The translations under genes were made by a program, and so were the position numbers. A stretch of 64,000 nucleotides of DNA from Drosophila pseudoobscura (lineage: Eukaryota; Arthropoda; Insecta; Diptera; Drosophilidae). How positions within the stretch are numbered: the stretch's first letter is position 1; every line of letters begins with the position of its first letter. Shown piece by piece: positions 14,101-27,375 of this stretch. The stretch spans positions 14,508,001-14,572,000 of the forward strand of contig NC_046679.1 in NCBI RefSeq assembly GCF_009870125.1, in the 5' to 3' direction. The notes under the pieces were generated by a model. That model was not told the origin of the DNA. It worked only from the letters and a program-made list of their open reading frames with translations, and did no database searches.

Positions 14101-16464
14101 ATTTACCACTTAACTTTCAGCATTCTCCTCGACGAGCGCTCTTTCGTGATGAAATGCCAGGCGATCCGAGGGTAAGCCCCTTCTGACAGGACCTCTTGAC
14201 AGCGTGCCCTGCTCCTGGGTGCAACAGGGCGTTGCAACAGGCCAGGGCGCATAAATGTCAAGAATGTTGACTGAAAATAGTAGTCCGCTGACAGAGTAAT
14301 GCAGCAGCGGCTCAGGCCCCTGTCCGTGCAACCAGAGAGGAGCAAAGTGAAGGCGACATGGCCGCCACTCGGCCATTGTGTCCTGTTGCAAGACCAGCGG
14401 CCTTTGTGCGAGTTGCCACCTCCAGTGGACAGCAGAGGCTGTTGCAGAGTCTGGATTTGTGGATTCTAGGAATTTCTCTATTCTCTATTGTAACTAAAAG
14501 AGCTTGAGCGGGGTTTTCCTTGCCTCAAAGTAGAGTATCATTTACGAAAAGCCTCGGAATCTACTACGCTCCCACCAAGCTGAACAATTTAAATATGATT
14601 TTGTACATTTTATAGAAGAGATTGATGCGAAATTGATTTAATTCCTCTCGTGTGACACACGCAGACGAAGTCCTGCGCTGAGGTTTCTGGCTTTCGGCTT
14701 TCGGCTTGAAGTGGCAATTTAATACCACTTTGTCTGGTGCCCCCCGGCTGCGGTGCTGTGCGCCTCATGGTGTTTGTTGCTTCATTCTGCCATCGAAAAT
14801 ACAGCAAATACTAGGATTCCGGCGAAACAAGCCGCAATAATAACGTTCCTGCATAATTTGATAACACACGACTCGACACGACACAGCGCCTGGGATGAGT
14901 GGGATGCTGGATGATGCCTGCCTCGCTCCTATCGCTTGATGGCCTCGAGATTGTCACATGAAGAGGCAGCCACAGAAAGAGAGGGAGGGGGAGAGCGAGC
15001 GAGAGGGTGGCATGCCAACACTCTGGCATTTGTGTTTGCTCAAGCTTAAGTGGCGTTGGCTTTGGCTTTTGTGTGTTTCTGGGGGGTGGTGCAGCTGCTT
15101 CCGTTTCAGCTCCACTTGCCCCACAGTACACACCACACCTCAGCGCCCCCTCTGCCACCCCTCTATTGACAGTTGTTCTTAATGGCATCACAATGTTTTG
15201 CCCGGTCCCGGACCCGATCCCGGTCCCGGTCCGGGTTTTGTTTTAAGACAATTTATGCTTGATTGCATTGATTGATTAAGCACACACTTGTGCCCCGTAC
15301 AGGTCCTGGCTCTGGGCTCTGGGCTCTGTCGGTATAATAATTTCCAACTTTAATTAGCTCGTTCATGTGGCGGAACCGAGATGAATTTCAATTTTGGTCT
15401 GGGATACCCCTAATCGCGGGGGCAGCATCCAATTTTGCGGCTGGCTAACAGAGAACTTTGTAATTAAAACTTTTGGCCAACACAAATATTGAATAATAAA
15501 TTGTTTTATGCTGCAGTTAAAAGTTTTTGCCCCACCCCTGCCCCTGCCCCTGCCACAAAATGCTGCAAAGGAGAAGAAGTGGCGCTAAATTGTAAATTTG
15601 CCTTCAATTCGATTAGTGGAAACTTCCAGAAGCAATCTCCAAAGGATATCGCCCGCAATGTCAATGTTCAAGCGCAAACTGGGATGAACAGGATCCACTC
15701 AAATGGAATATAGAGTGCGCACAAAGGACAGTCTGTCGCAGAAAATATGACAGGACATAAAGCACATTAATTGCTGGAGAACGCCCCTTCCCTTTTCCCC
15801 TCTGCTGTCGATTCGAGTCGCATTAATATTCAGCCCACACTCGGGACAGGACTCCGAGTCGGACATCGACACTGCGGCCGGGCAAGGACATGGCTTCATA
15901 AACCAAATCAAAGCCAGTCAACGGTTGTCATTTTTCACATGAAGCAAATTATCCCTGGACGTACGATGTGTGTACACATTTCAGCCCCACTCCTTTGCAG
16001 AACTTTGATCTTTTATTCGAGTCCTGACTCAGCAGAAACAATGGCAAAAGGCCCCAGAAAAAGAAACAGAAAGCAGCCTTGCTTTGATTTTCATGAATGA
16101 CAAAATGCTGCTGTCATGACATCAGCTCGTGGCCTTCTGCTGGCCAAATCCCTTTCAAAATGGAAACTAAATCGTTCGGACGGTCGCTCCGCCTTGCAGT
16201 CACTGAATGCAATCAAAGCTCAAATTAAATTTAAACTGATTCGAGTGCAGAGCGAGGGATGACCTGAATGCGTGTCCAGCCGAGTGTGTGGCTGCTACCT
16301 GGCGATGAGCCCCAGCCCCAGCCCCAGACGATAATCTTGTTGTGGCAGCTGCAGTTTTACGGCTGACTTGACCCTAATTCCTGGCCATTGTCTCTGGCCA
16401 ACGAGCGATGGATGGATGGGCATTGGCCGGAATCAAGTGAGCAATTAAGTGACAAAACAAAACA
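8160..16464. other. Non-coding, probably Pde6 5' intron and control sequence
   Basis: No supported exon. Simple repeats: CT run at 10203-10218 followed by GT, degenerate GAATGTGAATGCGAGTGCGA-type hexamers at 11056-11092, AG run at 11819-11831, C run near 12170-12178 and CA run at 12795-12815. Open frames here (for example 10468-10956) have no codon bias and no recognisable domain. Confidence 0.5.
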
Positions 16465-16490
16465 AAAGGTGCTCTCATCGGAGCACCTTT
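16465..16490. repeat. Perfect 10-bp inverted repeat (hairpin)
   Basis: AAAGGTGCTC, a six-base loop TCATCG, then GAGCACCTTT. A perfect 10-bp stem in otherwise featureless sequence. It is shorter than a typical fly pre-miRNA stem, so it is listed only as a structural repeat. Confidence 0.55.
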
Positions 16491-19400
16491 ACAATTGGAG
16501 AGCATTCATGAAGAGTGTTCATATTCAGACATTTCTTGGGACCATGTACTCGTACTCGTATTCATATTCATTCAATCAATTCCGCAGTGATTCAGCCCCT
16601 GGGCTAGGGACATTGAAATGCCATTAGCGTGTCCGAGAGGACCTGCTCCTGGGAACCGCAACAACTGCGGTCAGAGCGTGAAAGGGCCACAAAGCAGGGC
16701 ACGACAGAACCGCAGCGAATTGTTGTGTGCCCCAATTCGACCGCAGTGTTGCAAACTAATTAAAGTCTTTCCCCCAGTCCCATTTGAATAAAACATTTCT
16801 GCGATTTGCGGCATTACTCATACGCCGCGTGGCACGGAGTTGGGGCAAACGTCGGGATGCGAGCACACTTGTGGCTCATAAATTCTTAATTTGATGCCAG
16901 CATAATGAAATGCCTTCTCCATTGTTCGTCGGAGTTCAAATTGGAAAGTTTTTTCGGGCCCTTGTGCCCTTGTCACCTGAACTTTCGGCCGCTAAATGCT
17001 TTTCTGGCTTATGCCGCAAACGCTGGGCTTCCTGCAAGCCCCTAAGTGGCAAGTGGCTGTAGTTTTTCATTAATTAAACACTTGGGCCCCCACACCAGCC
17101 ACTCGCAACTGACATCCTTGGCTGGCACTCCGCTGCCTTCATCGGATTAGTGTGCTGCACTCCGTTTTGGGGCAGGGTCCCCTCTGCGGGGTGCCTCTGT
17201 GGCTTGGCGGACGCCAAGTGCAAATTGAATTGTTGGTTTCGGGTCTTACTTTGGGGTTTCGGCTGCGGTTTGGGGTTCTGGTTCTGGTCCTCCGCTTATC
17301 GATTTGCCATTTCGCTGTCCCTGGCCCTGTCCTGGCGCTTTATTCCCGGCTATTTTTATACCAATAATGGCTCTGAATTGTCGCTAAAATGTTTATAATG
17401 TTCATGCTGTAAATGTAAATTGCTTACCCAGACACACCGCCACTCGCACTCATACCACCCATTGATTCATTCACTGCCATGCCATACCACAGAGAAATTG
17501 TATCCGCCGCGAGATAAGCTCCTCATTTAATGAAACGTTTTTTATTACTTCCTGACACTCCACTGAGCCACGCATTTAAATTGCCCCGCCAGTCGATCTT
17601 AATGCGATTTCGATTGCGAAATTGCAGCAGAGTTCATCAGCTACGAAATGCGAGTACATGCGAGTACATACAATGGTAATGAGCTGCTCACAAATGCACT
17701 GGCTATAATCATTATGAAGAGCCATTGGACCACTCGAAGAACCAGTAAAAGCTTTTAACGCCTTGTTCGATTAAATAAATGGTATATATGTTGGTTCGAT
17801 TGCTCATCTTCAACTAAAGAACCATTTTATTAATTTAAAGCCAGATTAAGTACTGATTTCCAACCACATAATATTACTCTCTTCTCAATGACATTGAAAG
17901 CGTCTTTGGGTAATGTTTTCATTTGAAAATCTAAAAATGAGATTCCCCAAACCAATTTGTACATTTATGGATTCGAGAAAACGTCCATTTACTGAGAATT
18001 TATGATGAATTTTCTACAAATTGTCTCTTTCTGTCAGTCAATTAGAGAGCAGAATCAGAATATTCTAGGGTTCTGTGGAATATTTCAATTTTAAATAAGA
18101 GAAAACACAAATTCGTTTCCACCGATGCTGGCCAAAGAGAGTATGAAAGGCGAAACAATATTGGCAAATTGGTTGAGTTTTTTGGCCATTTTGGCCAAGA
18201 GACCACGTAACAGAATCCCATTAAATTCGCTCGCCCGATGTAACTTTGTATTATCCCAAAGGCAGGACGAACGAAACCCAAACTAGACCCAGAAATGTCG
18301 GAAAAAGTGACAATTCTGTTGGAAGATGCGGGAGAGTGTGTGGGATATGGAAAAAACCGTTTGAAAATACGAGAATGGAAGAGAACATTTTTTATGATTT
18401 CTGACAGCTGGTATTCAGAGCGAGTGTTGAATTTATGGGACCAGTAAAAAACGTCGCATGTTGCCAAGAAACCGATGCGGGATATGTTGGCTTTCTGTGG
18501 GGCCATCTGCATCGGAAAATGAAGCTTCCACCAGAAACTTTTCCATGTGGCACGTACAAAGAAATAACAAGCGAATTAATTAATTAATCGTTGGTTAAGT
18601 TTCGTGTTCGAGTGGAACGACACATTAACGACACATGCACGACACTTGCCCCGGGATGGATGGTCCTTCTGGCGGCTCCTGTGCGGGGGTTTTTTATACG
18701 GATGGACACGAAAACCGAAATCTAATTGACAGCCGTGATTTATGCATGTTAACATATTAATTGGACATTCAACAGAATGAAGGCCATCGAATGAATCAAC
18801 CGAAAAGGTGTCCGTGTCCATGGCCACTACAGGCACTACAGGCCCCTGGACAAGGAACAAGCAACACGAAACAAGACACAAGGAATAGCAAGGACGACAT
18901 CGAGTCAAGGTTCATTTAATGGTCGGCAAGGCCCCGGGGCAGCAATTTCTGGCAAAAGAATGTTAACCGAAAGGCAAAAGAAAACCCCGCCGCCACCTCC
19001 CAAGGCAAGCTCCATGGCCAACTGGAGGGCAAAGAATGTTCCGTAGTCCGGGCACGTGTATCTGTGTGACTGTTGGTTGGGAAAAAAAAGTCAAAGGGAA
19101 ATTTGCATGAATGGCAAATGATTTTCGGAGACGGCACACAGCGAGTGGCAACTGTCCAGCAGCCCCGACCCCGAGGAATGTTGGCTTTAAGGAGCACTTT
19201 AAGCCGTAATCAAGAGGGGAATCGCCCTTTATATTAATTGGCCATATTGCCTGACCTGATAAAGTAAAACTGAAGCGCTGCCAATAAAACTAAAGAGCCA
19301 AAGATTAGCCGCAAAACAAAGGGCAAATGAACACAAGAAAATAAGAAAAGAAGAACAGAAGAAACCCCAAAATACCAGAGAACAAACGAAGCAACAAATG

Positions 19401-22400
19401 CACAAACTGGTCTGGGACTTTTGCTTAACATTAAATTTGATTGAGATTAATAGCGAAATAAATGCTAAAGATTATTATGGCCGACTGCCAGCCTGCCATG
19501 AGCCACTGTAGGGGGAATCCCGAAGAAACGGCCGAAGTTCGGTGTTAATTTCATTTCTTATTAGCGGCCAAAGCTAAGGGAGCTCCAAGCCTCGAGACAC
19601 TGCAATTTCGTTCTAGCAAAATGATTTGCAGCCCAGTTAATTGTTGCGGGGGATCATTAGCATAAATCAGCAAACAAATAGAACTGGCCCATAAATTGGC
19701 CATCTCAGTGGCAGAGCCTGAATAAACAATTGTGTAATTTCATATTGGAACTGCTGCCCGGCCAATTGGCATTTGAAATTTATGTGTCCTGCTGGGGAGA
19801 CAGCCCGAATGTGTGCTTATCCAGGAGTCAGAGTGTCAGAGGGATCTCCCACTGGACCTCGACCACAGTGCCAGCGCCACAGCCCAATGAACTACGTTTG
19901 TCCTCAGCTGTCAGCCGACTGCTGGCCAGCGGGTTAGTTTGTTTGCCCAGCTCTCTGGACACCACACAGCCAGCTTGGTCGGCTATTTATCATGCAACAA
20001 ACTTACGTTTGTCATCCAACCCACATTTCCCGGAGGGAGTGGCCCCAGCCCCAGCCCCAGCCCCTGGATCCCAGTCCCTCGCAGACCATTAACCGGACCC
20101 ACTTTATGCCCGTATTTTCAGCAGCAAGCGGCGAAACAATTCTTGCGTACATAAATTTCATTTATGAAATTCATTTGCGCCAACTTAGCAGCCGAAAAGT
20201 ATGCTACAGACATGTACCCAGCGGCGGCAGCAGTGCGTATGAGCAATGTGTCAACTATGAAGTTTTTCGGCTCTGTGTGTCTGCGCCATGTCGTGTGTGA
20301 CATTCATGATTGATGCATGTGTTTGAGCTCCTCCTTCCTTCCCTTGCTCCACTCCACCCTCCACCCGCCACCCTCCGCCATGCGCTTGTGTCTGTCTTTG
20401 CAATTTTTGCTGCTGCTTTCGGTTTTATGATTTCAATCAAGTCAAGTGGATTTGCATTCTTGTTTAAGTTTTCACGGCCTGCCCTCCACCGTACACACTT
20501 CTCTCACTGTCATTATCGCCTCGCTGTGTTCGTGCCTCGTTCTCCCTCGCTCCCTCTCCCTCTGCCTCTGTGTGGCAGAGTGCGGTCCCTTAGCTGGGGG
20601 ACCCTTATCGGGCCGCGCGCATCTAAGTGGGTCAACAGCAGCGAGTGCCGCAACAATGGTCGTGCCCCCCTCTTGACCACGTTTTAATGCGTGCGTCAGT
20701 CGCGGCTGCTTATTAGCATTAATTGTGAATTAGATGGGAGTTGTCGGATGGGCGTGACAATTCGCTTTAATTAAACTCTGACTTGAGCTTAAAATCTTTA
20801 AACCACTTCAAATTTGGCCATCTTCGGTCAGGCGTTCGAGATTCGCAGCTGGAAAAACAAAAGCCAACAATTGGATAACGAAAACTTGACTGAACTGAAC
20901 TTTTGGCTTTCAGGCAAATAACGTAAAACACATTTTAATAAATAAATTAAAAAGCGAACGAGGCAAATCTGCAGCGAAAACATTTCTGAGGCAAAGTTCG
21001 GGCGAAGTGAAAAGTTTCTGCGAATTTCCTGTTGCATGCCGATGGCATGCAGAGTGCTCGCCTTTCTCATTTTCCCATCAAAGGAATAGTTTATGATGTC
21101 GGCAGGAGATCGCCGCAGGCGGTCATTTATCAAGAGGGAACTTTTCAAAAGTGAAAATCCAAATAAATTTATATTAACAACGGTCCTGTCTCGCAGGAAG
21201 CGCCGTGAAAGTGCTTTCCCATTGGGCCGAAAGTTGCGTTGGCAAATTAATTTTATTTAAGGCCAAAAACCCCATTTAACATAGCTGGACTAGCCGCAAA
21301 CTGACTTTCATTCGCACTTGATGCGGGCTAATTGAGGTTGACGTTTCTCGGGGTCCAGCTCATTTAATTGCAGTCACTTTGGGCGACCACACACCTCACA
21401 CCCTGTGCTCCCAACCCCACAGAAACACTTGCCACTTTGATGGCTGCAGATTAACCAAAGCTGGCTGCTGCCGACTGTGACTCAATTGCCTGGAAGCGGA
21501 AGCCCAGCCAGAAGCAGACGTGACTCGGCCGGAAGGCGGCGGAAGAGGGCCAACAACATTGACAGCCATTAAAGATATATGTATTTATTTCGCGTCGAGT
21601 ACTTCGATATGTGGAACATTATCGCCAGGCCCTAAGCAGGGCATCGACGAGCCATCGCAATACGTTTAAGTAAAAGGCCGTAAAGAAAGAGCACAAATTA
21701 TGATGGGATCCATCATTAATTCAATCTATTTTCTTATGAAAACTATCATGCAACTCTCTCATGATCCACTTTATGCGACTTTCATGTTCCATCTTCCGTC
21801 CTATCGTATCTCATAATTCTTTCAAAGCTGCTGCCCCACTCCGTATCCATTACAGAAACTCCGTGTACGCGAACAAGTTGTAACAACCTTCGCTTTAAAA
21901 TGGCAGAACTTATGTATTGCACAACTGGCGCAAAACTTTTACAATGCCAGTCCGGAAGCGAAACGAATCAGCGACGGGGCGGGTGTGGGTGGGGGTGCGG
22001 GGGCAGAGCACCAGCTGCTGGTTACGGGCTCCAACTACATGAACATGAACAGGAACAGCAGCAAGAACAAGCTGGGGCCGTGTAAGCCACGGTTACGGGG
22101 GGGTAGAAAAAAGCAGTCATGGACAATGGACCACGGGGCGTATGAGTCTCGGCTTTCGTTTCATTTGTCTAGTGGTGGGTCGCGGGCTGCAGGTGCACGG
22201 AGTTACACCAAACTGGAGCTAAGAAATTTAATAAAGTTAAACTACATTCCGTCCGTACAGCTTCACTTGTTGATGTTGATGGATACTCGTATTTTGCGGT
22301 TCCCCAGGCAACCTGCCAGCGACTGCCACTGACAAGCTCATCAAGGTGGAAAGCCTTTAGAAATTCCTTCAAGTTTCCATCTTATTACTGGATGCTTGCC

Positions 22401-25400
22401 TTATGAATATTTGAGGAATGCACAGAGATTCCCCGCGACAGACTGTGTTCTCCATTAGTGCACATTTATGCAAAAAGTAACTTTCTGCTACAAAGTGGCA
22501 GAGGGAAGTCGTGGCGGTTGGCTGCACGTACCTGATGGAGGTATTTCTTTTACCCCCCGCCGCAGGAGAGCGTAGCATCCTTTTCGAGCATAAATTATTA
22601 TTGCTTTTCCAGCAGAATTTAGAGAGTCCATGTGGGAGAATATTCTCCCAAGTGCTTGTTCATGTTTATGCATTTTGTTTGCATGCGAGCGAGTGTCAAG
22701 TGCAAGGTAATTTTGCATTTATGAGGATATTCCGAGCAGGATGTTTCCTACATTCGAATGATTGTCATATCTTGTTAGTCTTCCACTCCCATCTCTGTTT
22801 ATGCACCTCTCCAGATGTCACCCAATAAAACCCAATGTCAGTCTTCACACGAGCTCCAGGCGGCTTCCACATACAACATTCTGCATGCAACTTGCTTAAA
22901 TGTTGCAGAATGACCAGAATTACACAGAGCAGATGTGGGCAGGCAAGCTGAATCGATGGAGAGGCAGGCACTGTTCCACCAACGTCGTTGTGGATAACCC
23001 CAGATGAAGATGATGATGAAGATCATGATGTACGTGGATCCAAAACGAAATAAACTGCAGCTAAGCCAATCTCCGTCTTTGGTCGGGGCAGGGGCTTCGA
23101 ACGTTTTCATTACACATCTCGTATGTGTTTGAGTCAGAAACCGAAGGGAGATAAAAATGTTTGTTGCCCGGACATATAACTTTTATAAGGCCATCGGCCG
23201 TCGGCCACTGTGACTCTGGGGCCTGGGGTCTGGGCTCTGGGGTCTGGGACCCACAGACAAACAATTCTCGTACTTCGTAGCCGTTTCCTCTTTGCTTTCC
23301 CATACAAATGTTGTCGTCTTTCCGTTTCCTCGCACATGGCGGATATTTTACAACTTCCGGCCGCCGCCGCCGCCTCCGCACGACCTTTCGCCGTGCATCT
23401 GTCGTGGCCTCAAGTGCGAGGAACGGTCGTTAAATTTTAACACTGATGTGTTAATGCCCTCCCCCTGAAGGCTGCTGCACCTCTCCTCTCCCAGCCAAGG
23501 CGCTGACAGAGCCTTCCGTTGGGCGCAAACAATGTCAGCGCCACGGTTGCGGGCCAAATTTGTTTGACGAATTGCCAAAACATCCGAGCAATTTGTGCCC
23601 CGAGCGCGAGCGAAGTTTGGCAAATAAATTTGCCAAATGTCACCGGAATAAGAAATAGGAATATTTCATTCCTTGGAACGTTGGCTCCTGCTCAAGCTTT
23701 TACGGGCTAGCTGCAACAATAGCCGTGTGGCAGTCAGCCATTTGTAAGGGGACTCCGTGCGACACAAATGGCTGCAGGTGTAAGCGAAGATTGAGCAGTG
23801 TAGTGTCGAACAAGGTGACAATGTAGCAGATGATTAGGGGCTGAAGAATTGGGATTCTTATTGTGATCTTCAAAAAGTTTCCCGAAGGGTTGCCTCCCAA
23901 GATGTGGTTCGAAAGCCATAGTCCCGAGGTACTCCCAACTTGAAACAGAATAAAACTACTTTTCGTAAAAGTTATCCAACTGTTCGCATTACCTTCGGCC
24001 ACTTTTGTAGCTTTTGCATTATGCAATTTGTTGCACAACTCCATTACACATCCGCCCCCAAAGGCCCAGAGCAAATTATCCAAATGCCACTTGAACTTGG
24101 CTCGCAGCTGAATCAATAATTTCCCCATTGGCCACTCGATTATGTAAGGGAATAGACGGTGTGTTTCTTTTTTTATTGGTGATCAGATGAGGTGCGAGAA
24201 ACTGCACTCGAACGTGGTGTTGGCCCGCTAAATGGTCGCTAATTTCAGCGTCAAGTATGTATTTAATAATCACATTTGCTTCAGCGGCTGGTGGCTCGTG
24301 ACGAGCTTCAATTAAAATCTTTAGAGCCCAATGAAGAGGCTCCTAATGAAGTCCCTCTCCTTCTGGTTCGTTACATAATTTTGCATAAATCGAGTCGGGG
24401 CTGCGGAGCTTGACATGAATTTTCCCATCAGAGGCGCCCATCAAGGACCCGTCGTTTTGATGTGCTGCTAAGTTGCTGAATCAGGGCTGTGTGCTGGGTC
24501 CTCTGCGGCATCCGTCTCACTATCTTTAACCGCTGTCATGTCAAGCGTTTATGTTAGTTTTGTCCCTCCACTTGTCCTGTGGACGGACGCTTCCTTTTTT
24601 GTCCCGCCAGCCCCCCTCTGAACATACATATTCAGAAGGGAAAACGCAAACGCACACGCACCATCTGCATATCAATCAGATGCCACAACGCTGTCACTCC
24701 TCTGTCACACTGTGCGACACACGGCGTGTGAGAATCCCTGTCAGGCGCCCATTTCGGCTTGCTGTCCTGGCGGCTGTCCTGCGTTCCATCTGCAGTTGAA
24801 AAATATGAAACGTTCGCGTTTTGCATATTTACTTTACGTTTTTCCGATTCCGATTCCGCTTCCTATTCTATTTCTATTTCCATTTCCATTTCCACTTCCC
24901 CGCTGTGGCATTTTCAATGGATGCCATTTTATATTGCACTACCTCCCCCATCGGGGGAGTTCCCCTCCGATTCAGTCATGTTGAAAATTCTGCTCGCGTT
25001 TGCCCGATAGAAAAACTCAATTAAAATGCTCGACGTGTCGCAAATCAGTTGAATATACAGAATGCACAGCACAGAATGAATACATTGTTAAATATTCCGA
25101 ATTGATTGTGGCATAAATTGATTTCGGCCCCTTGCTGTCTCTTCCCGGCTATTCCTGGCTCTTTCTGGCACTTTCTGGCTCCCATTCCCGGAATCGTTCT
25201 GCTGTGAAATGCACTTTGAAAATATTATCATTGGATCCCGACAATGTAACAAACAATCTGCTGGCAGTTGTTTGCATTTCCTCGGGCAACAATTCCGCCC
25301 TTCCATCGATGACATTCGCTGCAGAGGCACTGCTGTGGCTGGCATTTTCACTTGCATGACTTTTCCAGAGGAAATCTTTCCGTTTGCTTCTGGGTATTGG

Positions 25401-27301
25401 CTGAGCCGAGCTGAGGTCAGCAGTGGCCCAAATAGACTCGATATTCCGCTTTACTTACAAGCTTGAATGCGCAGTCATATTCGGGCTACATATGGGGAGC
25501 CACTGCAAATTATTCATACGCCCTGCTGGCCAGACGCAGGACAATTCGACCGCAATGTCAACTATTTATGTGGTCTCTGGCACATCGATGGCATTACGTA
25601 TATCAACCACAAGTACATACAATATTCGAACGTAGGGAATGGAAAATGAATCTCAATTTGTACGCTCCAGAAGCGCACACAATTCGAGGCATACATCAAG
25701 GCTGGCTTCTGCTTTTGTGGCATGCCACAAAAATATAATAGTGAATATTAAATTCCCCTCATTTGTTAGTCGAAGCAGCTTTGAGCTCTCTCAGCCATGG
25801 CTGCTCGCGTGGCGTGAAGGATAAGGAAACTACTACCCGTACTGCTCCGGCGCTAAAAAATCAGTGCCTTCCCTCGGTATTCCTATGATTTACGTTCAAT
25901 TCGCCAGACCCTAATGTTGTGGCGGTTTGTTCAGATTGATTGCCTGCCATCTGCATAGAAAGGAGGCCAGGACTCTTAACTGGCTAGCAACATGGCAGAA
26001 AGGAATTTCCCACATATTCCCCACGCAAGGTTAACTATGAAATCTCGTGTTGCCTCGGAGGCAGAGTGGGCGCGGGAGTGGGAGCGGGAGTGGGCGTGTA
26101 AGAAACCCGAGTAAATCCTTTGGCAAGCAGAGACTTTCTTCCACCTACGCAAAGGACACATGTTCAATATTTGTGGTCGGTGCTGATGATGATGATGATT
26201 GCCCAGAGGTCGGTCAATTTACATACAACGATTAACAGCTAATAGATTAGTATTTTGTGTGTTTGCCTGCCACTGCCACTGCCACTGCCGCCCAAATAGA
26301 ATACCCAAAATTATCGCCAACGCCATTTCCTTTAAAGTGACAAGATGTATATCATATGTCAATACATTACGCATACGCCACGTGGGCCGCCGCCGCCGCA
26401 CAAAGCATTCTAATATTGGCTCAGCACTCTCTTTCGGGGGAGTGCGAGTATATCCAACTGAGAGTGGCACTCGTAGTGGGTGCTGACGGTGCGTGCAAGA
26501 GTTGTGTGTGTTGCCACAGAAGGAAGATTGATTGAATCGAGAAGTGACGATAACAAGCGCAAAGTGAAATGGAAAAGCAAACAGCAGCAGCAACAGCAGC
26601 ACGTCAACAGAATATACAACTATTGTGCCTGTACAGTCGACCACTGGCTGCGAAAGACTGAGAAGTTCTGCGGGAATCCGTAGATCTTTGGCCAGGAGTC
26701 TTCACTGTACGAGACATATGCGTGTGTGCGTGCTATTCAAATGTTTGGCTGACGCCATTCCTTTTTTTAGTCCCCCACGCCCTCCCTGTCCCTGTCCCTG
26801 TCCTCCCTTTGCGCCCCCGCACATTGCGTGCACGAAAGTTTATGCACACGTTTATTGTTGTTTGTGTTGCGTGAATTGCGGGTGTATTGGTGTGTGTGGG
26901 AGTACCCTATGCTTTAGGAGAGCTAATATTTCTTACACTTTTATGACTTCTCTCCCTTTTAGCCCGCGTGCACCTTGAACTTGTCGAATTGTTTCGATTA
27001 AAGTTTAACCAATAGTTAAAGTCCACATTTGGGTGGGGCCGGGGCATAAAAGCAATTAATTTCATTTTTATTGCATGCGCCTTTTCCTGTCCTGCGAGTC
27101 CTTGAATCGACACTGCTGGCCGTTAGTCATCTTCTGCCGTGTCCCTGGCCCTCGAAGCCATCCGCGAATCGCTTTTCGTGCCCATTGGTGCCCATAAAAA
27201 CGGTAATTAAACACGAAAACTAGTGTCACATGGCGTATACGTGATGTGGGTCGTTTTCTCGCTTAATTGCTCGTTGCATACGCTTCGTGTGTGTGTGTGC
27301 A
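16491..27301. other. Non-coding, no supported gene
   Basis: Long interval without a recognisable exon. Contains a CCAGCCCCAG repeat near 20043-20065, an 18-bp palindrome at 22633-22650, CCATTT/CGATTC-type hexamer repeats at 24843-24900 and a GAT run at 26183-26199. Longer open frames (18042-18512 and 23700-24128, both minus) resemble nothing I know. Confidence 0.45.
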
Positions 27302-27375
27302 GCATCAGGCAGTCCATCCTCTGGAACACTCTCAAGAACATCATCCGCATTTGCAACGAAACTCGTGATTTGCCG
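27302..27375 (+). other. Possible coding-like segment (uncertain)
   Basis: After a TGTGTGTGCAG acceptor-like sequence, about 20 plus-strand codons end mostly in C or G (ATC AGG CAG TCC ATC CTC and so on), as in fly coding exons. The reading is IRQSILWNTLKNIIRICNET. The bias then fades and no clear donor follows. A chance run is quite possible. Confidence 0.15.

Noticed and set aside
18042-18512. 156-residue open frame (minus)
   Set aside because: Composition and codon use look random; no recognisable family.
23700-24128. 142-residue hydrophobic open frame (minus), considered as a chemoreceptor fragment
   Set aside because: No chemoreceptor motif such as the C-terminal TYhhhhhQF; the similarity was only in hydrophobic composition.
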